Below, one piece after another: positions 47,603 through 55,308 of a stretch of DNA of 64,000 nt (the stretch's first letter is position 1; each line of letters starts with the position of its first letter). The position numbers and the translations under genes were made by a program. This stretch comes from Clostridiales bacterium (GTDB lineage: Bacteria > Bacillota > Clostridia > Christensenellales > CAG-138). Where the stretch lies: contig WREI01000004.1 of assembly GCA_009779405.1 (NCBI GenBank), forward strand, positions 1-64,000, read 5' to 3'. Below the pieces are notes generated by a model. That model had not been told where the DNA came from. It saw only the letters and a program-made list of their open reading frames with translations, and ran no database searches.

Positions 47603-47641
47603 AAAATCCCCATAGGGCAATAAGCCCGCCGGGGATTTTTT
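47603..47641 (+). terminator. intrinsic terminator after tRNA cluster
   Basis: aaaatcccc...ggggattttttg. Confidence 0.65.
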
Positions 47642-47661
47642 GTTTCATATGGGGGGGGGTA

Positions 47662-48342
47662 TTACTTCCCGTCTTCCTTGTCGAACTCGAACGCCGCGCT
47701 GGGCATACCGGAGGATCTCTTCGTGGCTTCCGCCTGTGCTTCGCGCCGCTTTTCCTTGTCCGTCATCACCTGGATCATAACAAAGATGCCGGCCAGGATA
47801 ACCAGTGACGCCATCATCATGCCCAGATTGACGCCTTGCAGCAGTTCAGGCGTGAGGAAGGAGAGCTTTTCGTTCTTGGTGAAGATTCTCTCGTTATAGG
47901 GCGGCTCCGGGGTGGCTTCCGGTGCTGTCGCCGCGGGCATGCAGAGACTGCCCAGACCCATGTCCTCGACGGGCTGCGGCGTGGCATCCGGGTCGGGGGT
48001 CGCGTCGGGGTCGGGGGTCGGCGACGCGAGGATCTCGGTTATCTGCTCGGCGGTGAATTCATACGCCTCGCCCGCCGGGTGGATGATGCCCGTCTTCTCA
48101 TCCGTATAGGGCTCCTTAAAGGTATAGCGGGCGTCATAGAGGAAGCCCGGCATAACGGAGATCGCGAATTGCAGCAGCATCAGGACGGCGAGCGTGAGAT
48201 AGAGCGCGCGCAGGATCTTTTTGAAGCTCGCCTGGAATTTTTCCTTGATGTGTTCCGCCTGAAAGAGACGGCCCTTGCCGCGTATGGCGCCGGCGAGGAC
48301 ATACAGGCCTATGACGAGCAGGAGTATGGGGAGTAGGTTCAT
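47662..48342 (-). CDS. membrane protein, unknown function
   Basis: Three hydrophobic segments, Pro/Asp-rich linker. Confidence 0.6.
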   Translation of the reverse strand: MNLLPILLLVIGLYVLAGAIRGKGRLFQAEHIKEKFQASFKKILRALYLTLAVLMLLQFAISVMPGFLYDARYTFKEPYTDEKTGIIHPAGEAYEFTAEQITEILASPTPDPDATPDPDATPQPVEDMGLGSLCMPAATAPEATPEPPYNERIFTKNEKLSFLTPELLQGVNLGMMMASLVILAGIFVMIQVMTDKEKRREAQAEATKRSSGMPSAAFEFDKEDGK

Positions 48343-48390
48343 GGTGATCTCCTTTGATTGATTTTTATGTAATGCGATGGTGCGAGGGCA

Positions 48391-48548
48391 AGTAATAATG
48401 CAGAATGCAGAGAAACTTCATACAATGAACATGCGTTAGGATGATTATACCAACTGTCTTTGCCCGGAACTTCTCTCTGTCCTCTGCATTATTACCTGTT
48501 ATCTCTCAAACCCCTCTCTGCCTTCTGCATTCTTACTTATTACTTCTC
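48391..48548. repeat. heptad-repeat blocks (H6)
   Basis: agtaata atgcaga atgcaga ga (48391-48412); inverses at 48471-48507 and 48511-48548. Confidence 0.8.
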
Positions 48549-49930
48549 TTCAGCTTCGACCCTTGCGGCGCATCTTCCACCGCATAGCCCAGCCCTTTCA
48601 GTTCGCTGCGGATGGCGTCGGCGCGCGCCCAGTTTTTGGCCTGCTTGGCGGCTTTGCGCTCTTCCAAAAGCGCGAGGGCGGCGGCGGGGAATTCCTCCGC
48701 GGCGCTTTGCAGCAGGCCGAGGACATTGCAGAGCTCGCCGAAGATGGCTTTGGTCTCGGTCAGGGCTGCAACACTGCGGGGCTCGGAGACAAAGATGTTG
48801 ATGGCGTGCGCCATTTCAAAGAGCACGCCGAGGGCGGCGGCGCTGTTCAGGTCGTCGTCCATTTCGTCGACGAAGCGAGCGCGGAGGGTGTTCAAATCAG
48901 AAAGAAACACTGTTTCCGACGGGCGGATGGTATCCGCCCCTACGGGTGCGTCCGCAAGGCGGGTCTGCGCGGTTTGCAGGCGGGCGAGCGCCGCCTTCGC
49001 CTGATCCATATTGTCCGTGCTGTAATTGATGGGGTTGCGGTAGTGCACGCTGTGCATAAACAGGCGCACGACTTCGGGGGCATAGAATTTCAGGATTTCG
49101 CGCATCGTGAAGAAATTGCCCTTGGATTTACTCATCTTCTCGCTGTCGATGTTGATATAACCGTTGTGCATCCAGTAGCGCGCGAAGGGGCGGCCCGTAT
49201 AAGCCTCGCTCTGGGCGATTTCGTTCTCGTGGTGGGGGAAAATGAGGTCCTGCCCACCCGCGTGGATGTCGAAGCTCTCGCCCAGATAGCGCATGCTCAT
49301 GGCGGAGCATTCGATGTGCCAGCCGGGCCTTCCCATGCCCCAGGGGCTGTCCCAAGCGGGCTCGCCGGGCTTTTGCGCTTTCCACAACGCGAAGTCCAGC
49401 GGGTCGCGCTTGTCCTCGGTGCTGTCCACGCGCGCGCCGTTCTCCAAGTCGTCGATGTTCTGCCCCGAAAGCTTGCCATAGGCGGGATAGCTGCGCACGT
49501 CAAAATATACGTCGCCACCTTCGGTTGCATAGGCGTGGCCCTTTGCGATCAGGCCCTCGATGAGCGTGATAATCTCGGCGATATGATCCGTGGCGCGCGG
49601 GTTCTGCGTGGCGCGGCGTATGCCCAGCGCGTCCGCGTCGCGGTAAAACTCGGCGATGAAGCGCTCGCCCAATTCGGCGACCGTGATGCCCTCGCGATTA
49701 GCGCGCTGTATCATCTTGTCGTCGATATCGGTGAAATTCAGGATATAGGTCACGCGGTTCCCGCGAAACTCCAGGTATCGCCGCAGAGTGTCGAACACGA
49801 TCAAGGGGCGGGCATTGCCCAGATGAAAATAATCATAGACCGTGGAACCGCAAGCATACATGCGAATCTCGCCGGGGACGCCGGGAATGAGCTCCTCTTT
49901 TTTTCGGGTTTGGGTGTTGTAAACGCGCAT
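48533..49930 (-). CDS. cysS: cysteinyl-tRNA synthetase
   Basis: MYACGSTVYDYFHLGNARPLIVFDTLRRYL; GWHIECSAMSMRYLGESFDIHAGGQDLIFPHHENEIAQSEA; KMSKSKGNF. Confidence 0.97.
   Translation of the reverse strand: MRVYNTQTRKKEELIPGVPGEIRMYACGSTVYDYFHLGNARPLIVFDTLRRYLEFRGNRVTYILNFTDIDDKMIQRANREGITVAELGERFIAEFYRDADALGIRRATQNPRATDHIAEIITLIEGLIAKGHAYATEGGDVYFDVRSYPAYGKLSGQNIDDLENGARVDSTEDKRDPLDFALWKAQKPGEPAWDSPWGMGRPGWHIECSAMSMRYLGESFDIHAGGQDLIFPHHENEIAQSEAYTGRPFARYWMHNGYINIDSEKMSKSKGNFFTMREILKFYAPEVVRLFMHSVHYRNPINYSTDNMDQAKAALARLQTAQTRLADAPVGADTIRPSETVFLSDLNTLRARFVDEMDDDLNSAAALGVLFEMAHAINIFVSEPRSVAALTETKAIFGELCNVLGLLQSAAEEFPAAALALLEERKAAKQAKNWARADAIRSELKGLGYAVEDAPQGSKLKRSNK
48919..48941. repeat. GTAGGGGCGGATA-type palindrome inside cysS
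   Basis: gggcggatggtatccgcccctac, encodes VGADTIRP in frame. Confidence 0.75.
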
Positions 49931-50019
49931 GGGTTGTTCCTATCATAGTATATCGAGTGTAGGATATGCTGTTTTGGGGCGTTTGTCAATCGGGTTGTGT
50001 GGGAGTTTGCAGGAAGTTC

Positions 50020-51108
50020 TCAGTTAAGCAGATCTTTTTCATGTATCGTTCGGAGTATGTTTCCGTCTATGTCGATTTCGGCTAAGCACATATAGAACGA
50101 ACCTCCACTGTTTTTGACAAAAATGCGTCCTTCTTCGCATTGAATAATCTCAAGGTGGCTGCCTGTCCCCACTTGTTCCACAGATAGAATCGCTTTGTTC
50201 TCATTTTCATTCATTCTATACAGCGTTCTTCCTCCAAAAGAACCATCCGCTACATACAGGATATAGCCACCAAAGAAATTGAAACTCCCTACAAACGTGT
50301 CGCAAACAAGCTCTCTGTCGTATGTTTTACAATTCAACCTGTACAATTTATGATTATCTGCCCTATCTACGTAATACAAGTACCCATTGTTGAACAATAC
50401 AGTTCCTTGGTAGAACAATCCGCCCACGCTGCAATCAAACTCAATAACCTCTTTTGTTTTCATATCATAGGAAGCAAGCGTATGTTGCAAAGATCCGGGG
50501 ATCAGTTGGTCAATAAACTCATACCATATCTTTCCATCATAGACGGCGAATCGTAAGAAGTTAAAAACTTTATGATCATTGAGCTTGGCCACTTGCACAA
50601 GGTTTTTGCCATTGTAGTCCATCCTGTAAATCACGGGGCATCCCACATCATCCTCGCCGCTGAAATAGATATATTTTTCCGAGAAGAATGGATTATAGGC
50701 CATCTCATTGATTAAAGTAATCGTTTTGCCTTTGACTCTGTATAGTCCTCCCCATCGTCCATAAATGGCTCCGTTGCGCGAATGGTAACCGACAAAACCC
50801 TCTAAACCAGGAACTTCCATGGCTCTTCCTGTACCGTTGTAATATCTGATTGCGGACGAAGTGCTCTCTCCATTCAGTATATCATAGTAGTAATAGAACC
50901 CTTTGGAACACAAAAGGATTTGCTTGGAGCTGCAAGACCCACGCCATTCAACCGTTTCCGTCAGCTCAATCTCCGAAAGCGGGCGGAGTGTTGTTTGGAT
51001 TTGCGTGATTTTGGAGGTGAATTCCTTGCTTGCGGAGGGCGGGGTTGTGTTGCAGGCCGTCAGGAAAGCCAGCAGAAGGCAGATAAGGCAGGTTCTGGCG
51101 TGTTTCAT
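50020..51108 (-). CDS. lipoprotein, DUF5050-like
   Basis: Lipobox LAFLTACNT; repeated YYYD/RYNGTG/LYRMNENENK beta-propeller-like pattern. Confidence 0.65.
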   Translation of the reverse strand: MKHARTCLICLLLAFLTACNTTPPSASKEFTSKITQIQTTLRPLSEIELTETVEWRGSCSSKQILLCSKGFYYYYDILNGESTSSAIRYYNGTGRAMEVPGLEGFVGYHSRNGAIYGRWGGLYRVKGKTITLINEMAYNPFFSEKYIYFSGEDDVGCPVIYRMDYNGKNLVQVAKLNDHKVFNFLRFAVYDGKIWYEFIDQLIPGSLQHTLASYDMKTKEVIEFDCSVGGLFYQGTVLFNNGYLYYVDRADNHKLYRLNCKTYDRELVCDTFVGSFNFFGGYILYVADGSFGGRTLYRMNENENKAILSVEQVGTGSHLEIIQCEEGRIFVKNSGGSFYMCLAEIDIDGNILRTIHEKDLLN

Positions 51109-51179
51109 GGATGGCTCCTTTGGTTCGGGTTCGCGGGTGGGTTCGCCAGCTCCGACGCAATCTTTTCTCTTGCTCGGAA

Positions 51180-51223
51180 GGGCACGATATTAGGCGGCTC
51201 CATAGGAGACGCGGCGCCCCTAC
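51180..51223. repeat. GTAGGGGCG-family palindromic element
   Basis: gggcacgatattaggcggctccataggagacgcggcgcccctac. Confidence 0.6.
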
Positions 51224-52827
51224 GGCGGCCCCAGAATTCCGGGCAGAGGGGTGCCTGTCTCCTCTAAGGCTATGATTTGCGCGTAGCCTATGGCGTAGCG
51301 GAGAAAGTGGAGGGGGTTGTCCAAGGCCATTGCGTAGAGGAAATCTGTGTAGATTTCCATCTCGCGTTCGGCCAGGTAGGCGCGCAGGGCGTTGGCGTCA
51401 TAGTTGAATGCATTGACCAGAATGCTTGCAATCGCGCCGCAGATGTCCTCATAGCGTTCGAAATAGAAGGCCATCAGATAGACGTCCTTATCCGTCTCGC
51501 CCAAGTGGGCGGTTGCGGCCTGCGCGGTCGCCAGCGCCCGGCCTTCCCAAACTGCGGCGAAGGAGAGGGTCTTTTGGAAGAGGGGGATATCGGGGTTTTC
51601 CATGGCGCCGATATAATCCGCCGCGTGGGCGCTCTCGTGTGCCCAAAGCAGGCTGCTTGCACTGCCGCTCTCGCGCAGGGCGAAATGGCCCGCGGGCGCG
51701 TCTATGGTGCCGGGGATATAGAGCAGCGCGGGCAGCGTGTCGTGCGCGCCCGCAAAGCGCAGGACTGCGTCCGACGCCGGGGGTCTGCCCGCCGACAGCG
51801 GCGGCGGAATGGGTATCGAGGGGTGCAGGATGTACAGGCCTTCCAATCCGAAATACAGCAACTCCGCCCTCGCTTCCAACAGCTCCAATGCGACCGCGGG
51901 AGAGATTTGCGCGCCCGCTTCCCGCGCCAGCGCGCGGGCAAACCACGCGTCCGCGCCGGATCCGCTCTGCTTGCCCTCCCGGCAGAGCGGCGCAAGCGCG
52001 CGCAAAACCTGCGCCAAATCTTGATAGGCGGGAATATAGGCGTCGCGCAAAAGTGCCGCGTGGCGTTCCGTCAGCTCCGTTACTTTTTCCTCCGAAAGCG
52101 AAAGTGCCGCCAGATCTGCGGAAAAGCTGTCTTGCAGGGAGGAGAGCACAGGCTCGGATATAAGCGTTTCGCACTCCGATAAAACGAGTTCCAGCGCGGG
52201 CGCGGTCATAAACAGCCCCTCCGTCGCGCGCGTCTGCGCCCATTCGGCGGCCTGCGCGAAATAGCGGGGCAAGTCGGCCAGCAGGGTCAAGTATAGCTCT
52301 GCGTCCGCCGCATCGCGGAGAACATAGTGTAAAAAATAGGCCGGAATTTCGCAGTGCAGCCCGGTCTGCGGCGAGAACGGCTCATAATAGAGCCAATCGC
52401 CCGCCTCCTGCTCCTCCGCTTCCAACCAGGCCAGCGCCGCTTCCGCCGCCGCCTGTTTCTGCGCGGACAGACCGTCGGGGAGGGCATATAAACTTTCGAT
52501 ATGCGTTTGGCACTCCGCGGCATAACGGGTCGCCGCCGTCTCGGAGAGATCGCCCAGGGTTTGCGGCACCAAGGTCCTGTCTATGCCATAGGCCGCAGGC
52601 TCCGCCAAGAGCGCGCGCAGTCGCCGCGCGTCGCGCGTGGCCGCCCAAAGGAAGAGCGTGGCATCCAATGCATCAAAGTCCTCCTCCCCCGTCCCCGGCG
52701 GCGCGGGGGTGGTGGCTGTTGCCGTGCTGAACGGCTGTGCGGTCGCCTGCGGCGGTTCGGGTGCTTGTCCGCAGGCGGAGAGGATTAAAATTGCTATCAA
52801 TACAAAGGGAAGACTTGATTTTCTCAT
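51220..52827 (-). CDS. lipoprotein, unknown function
   Basis: Lipobox LILSACGQ; long ORF, co-directional with dnaB operon. Confidence 0.65.
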   Translation of the reverse strand: MRKSSLPFVLIAILILSACGQAPEPPQATAQPFSTATATTPAPPGTGEEDFDALDATLFLWAATRDARRLRALLAEPAAYGIDRTLVPQTLGDLSETAATRYAAECQTHIESLYALPDGLSAQKQAAAEAALAWLEAEEQEAGDWLYYEPFSPQTGLHCEIPAYFLHYVLRDAADAELYLTLLADLPRYFAQAAEWAQTRATEGLFMTAPALELVLSECETLISEPVLSSLQDSFSADLAALSLSEEKVTELTERHAALLRDAYIPAYQDLAQVLRALAPLCREGKQSGSGADAWFARALAREAGAQISPAVALELLEARAELLYFGLEGLYILHPSIPIPPPLSAGRPPASDAVLRFAGAHDTLPALLYIPGTIDAPAGHFALRESGSASSLLWAHESAHAADYIGAMENPDIPLFQKTLSFAAVWEGRALATAQAATAHLGETDKDVYLMAFYFERYEDICGAIASILVNAFNYDANALRAYLAEREMEIYTDFLYAMALDNPLHFLRYAIGYAQIIALEETGTPLPGILGPP

Positions 52828-52831
52828 GCCC

Positions 52832-54205
52832 TTACTCCTTCTTCCAATTCACAAACCTCGTATATTCTCCCTTGAAGACCAGCATGACTTTGCCTATCTC
52901 GCCGTGGCGGTACTTGCCGATGATCAGCTCGGCCTCGTCGTTCGCCGCGGGGTTGTAGACCTGTTCGCGATAGAGCAGGAGCACCATATCGGCGTCCTGC
53001 TCGATGCTGCCGCTCTCGCGCAGGTCGGAGACCTGGGGCCGTTTTTCCGCGCGCTTCTCCACGTCGCGGTTCAACTGGGAGAGCAGGAGTATGGGTACAT
53101 TCAACTCGCGGGCCAGCAGCTTCATCATGCGGGTCATATCCGAAATTTCCTGCTGGCGGTTGTCGTTTTTGCGGCCACTCTGCCCCGTGCCGCTCATCAA
53201 CTGCATATAGTCGATGACGACCAGATCGAGCCCGTGCCGCACTTTCAGGCGGCGGCACTTGCTGCGTATGCTTGCGACGGTCGCGCCGCCCGAGTCGTCG
53301 ATAAAGAGCTTGGCGTTTTCTATGGGCGCGGCGGCCTCCAAGAGACTTGCCAGTTCCTGTTGGGAGATGGTTCCGTTCTTTACTCTCTCGGAATTGATGG
53401 CGGCGGCGGCGCAGAGCATGCGCTGCATCAGCTGCTCGCGGCTCATTTCCAAGCAAAAGAAAGCCACGCTGCGCTTATCGTGCACAGCGGCATGGTGGGC
53501 GATATTGAGCGCGAGCGTCGTCTTGCCCATGGCCGGGCGCGCGGCGAGTATGATCAGGTCCGAGGGTTGCAGACCGTTGGTACTGCGGTTCAAGTCCGTA
53601 AAACCCGTATCCACACCCGTCAGCTTGCCCTTGTTCGCCATGAGGTTGCCGATGCGCTCCAGCGTCGGGAACACGACATCCGAAGCGGGCAGCAGGCTCT
53701 CCTCCGACTTGCGCATGGACAGCGCATAAATGCGCCGCTCGGCCTCGTTGAGCGAATCCTCCACGTCCTTCTCGTCGCTGTAGCCGTCGCGCATCATCTC
53801 GCTGCCCGCGCGGATGATACCGCGCTGCAAGGCCCGCTCCTCGACGATGCGGATATAGTGCCGCACGTTCTCCGCCGTAGGCACGGCCAGATAGAGCTCC
53901 GCCAGATAGGCATCGCCGCCCGCGATATCGAGCTTGCCGTAGCGCGCCAACTCCTCGCGCAATGTGACCATATCGACCGCATGCCCCGCCTGATGAATCT
54001 GCAGCATGGCTGTAAAGATCTCGCGGTGCGCGCCGACATAGAAATCCTCGGCGCGCAGGCTCTCCGCCGCTTCCTCCAATGCTTCGCGCGAAGACAGCGC
54101 CGCGCCCAGCACCGACTGCTCCGCGGCATGGCTGTGGGGAGAAGGGGTTTGGGGGGCAGGGGTGGGTTCGGAGGGGAGGTAGTTGTCTTGGGGATATGAT
54201 TCCAT
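52832..54205 (-). CDS. dnaB: replicative DNA helicase DnaB
   Basis: RPAMGKTTLALNIAHHAA; LVVIDYMQLMSGTGQSGRKNDNRQQEISDMTRMMKLLARELNVPILLLSQLNRDVEKR; start set at MESYPQ. Confidence 0.95.
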   Translation of the reverse strand: MESYPQDNYLPSEPTPAPQTPSPHSHAAEQSVLGAALSSREALEEAAESLRAEDFYVGAHREIFTAMLQIHQAGHAVDMVTLREELARYGKLDIAGGDAYLAELYLAVPTAENVRHYIRIVEERALQRGIIRAGSEMMRDGYSDEKDVEDSLNEAERRIYALSMRKSEESLLPASDVVFPTLERIGNLMANKGKLTGVDTGFTDLNRSTNGLQPSDLIILAARPAMGKTTLALNIAHHAAVHDKRSVAFFCLEMSREQLMQRMLCAAAAINSERVKNGTISQQELASLLEAAAPIENAKLFIDDSGGATVASIRSKCRRLKVRHGLDLVVIDYMQLMSGTGQSGRKNDNRQQEISDMTRMMKLLARELNVPILLLSQLNRDVEKRAEKRPQVSDLRESGSIEQDADMVLLLYREQVYNPAANDEAELIIGKYRHGEIGKVMLVFKGEYTRFVNWKKE

Positions 54206-54218
54206 GTTGACCTCGCTA

Positions 54219-54385
54219 AGTAATAGGTAATAATGCAGAAGGCAGAGAGGAGTTGAGAAGTAACAGGTAATAATGCAGAAGGCAGAGAAGGTTCTTTGCA
54301 AAGACGTTGGTGCGATTTTGCTTGTTCCAACTCATGCTTCCTGGATGCAGTTTCTCTGCATTCTGCATTATTACTTATTACTTCG
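54219..54385. repeat. heptad-repeat blocks at rplI-dnaB junction (H7)
   Basis: agtaata ggtaata atgcaga aggcaga (54219), second copy at 54259-54290, inverse at 54351-54385. Confidence 0.85.
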
Positions 54386-54821
54386 CAATAACTCTCACCG
54401 TCACCACCGCACTCACGCCCTCAAAGAGGGCGATTCTCGCGCTGTATTCGCCGATAGCACGCACGGGATCCATGCGTATGTTCTTCTTATCGACGTCGAC
54501 GCCCTTCTGCACTTTCAGCGCCGCGGCGACCTCCTTGTTTCCCACGGTGCCGAACATCTTGCCGTTCTCGCCCACGTTGGCCTGAATCGTCACCTGCGCG
54601 CGGTCGAGCGCCTTGGCCGCATCGCGTGCGGCGATGCCCGCCTGGAATTTGCGGTGCTGGGCCGCGCTCTTCTGAATGTTCATGGCGTTGATGCTTGCCG
54701 CGTCCGCGGGGCTGGCCATCTTGCGCGGCAGCAGGAAGTTGCGGGCATAGCCCTCCGCCACGTCCACGATCTCGCCCTTCTTCCCCGTGCCCTTGATGTC
54801 TTGTTCGAGTAATACCTTCAT
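54378..54821 (-). CDS. rplI: 50S ribosomal protein L9
   Basis: MKVLLEQDIKGTGKKGEIVDVAEGYARNFLLPRKMA. Confidence 0.97.
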   Translation of the reverse strand: MKVLLEQDIKGTGKKGEIVDVAEGYARNFLLPRKMASPADAASINAMNIQKSAAQHRKFQAGIAARDAAKALDRAQVTIQANVGENGKMFGTVGNKEVAAALKVQKGVDVDKKNIRMDPVRAIGEYSARIALFEGVSAVVTVRVIAK

Positions 54822-54854
54822 GATTTGCTCCTCCTTGTTTGCTTGGGTATGTGA

Positions 54855-54888
54855 AGTAATAAGTAATAATGCAGAATGCAGAGAGGGG
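54855..54888. repeat. heptad-repeat block (H8 left)
   Basis: agtaata agtaata atgcaga atgcaga gagggg. Confidence 0.9.
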
Positions 54889-54890
54889 TT

Positions 54891-55262
54891 CTATTTCTCG
54901 TCTGTCTTCTCTTGTCTGCTTTTTGAGGTTTTGATGATTGCGGTTAAAATCTTTTTTAGCTCCACGCAATCTGCCATAATGTTTTCTCCTTGGTTTTTTG
55001 TTAAGTATTCGGTCTTCTGTAATAAAAGCAACCAGTATTCTGTTTCGCTTGCTTCCTTATAGGCAATATACATCTTCGATAAAAAATCTTTGTTCGATTG
55101 CCCGTTGAATGCCTCGTGCGCGTTCGCGCCTATGCTTGTTCCGCTGCGCAACAATTGCTTTGACATGATATATTCCTTTTTCTCCTGGCAAAGGAATTGA
55201 TAGAGCCGAACGATCCGAACGGCAAAGGCCATGGATTTTATCAAAATCGCACTGTCTTTCAA
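54891..55262 (-). CDS. four-helix-bundle protein (S23 / IVS-protein family), second copy
   Basis: AFAVRIVRLYQFLCQEKKEYIMSKQLLRSGTSIGANAHEAFNGQSNKDFLSKMYIAYKEASETEYWLLLL; TTG start with heptad-derived GAGGGG as SD. Confidence 0.9.
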   Translation of the reverse strand: MKDSAILIKSMAFAVRIVRLYQFLCQEKKEYIMSKQLLRSGTSIGANAHEAFNGQSNKDFLSKMYIAYKEASETEYWLLLLQKTEYLTKNQGENIMADCVELKKILTAIIKTSKSRQEKTDEK

Positions 55263-55270
55263 GTCTCATT

Positions 55271-55308
55271 CCCCTCTCTGCATTCTGCATTATTACCTAT
55301 TACCTCTC
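55271..55308. repeat. heptad-repeat block (H8 right, inverse)
   Basis: cccctctctgcattctgcattattacctattacctctc. Confidence 0.9.

Noticed and set aside
54219-54385. CRISPR-like repeats
   Set aside because: Blocks are short 7-nt periodic and in inverted orientation; no regular direct-repeat/spacer array or cas genes.
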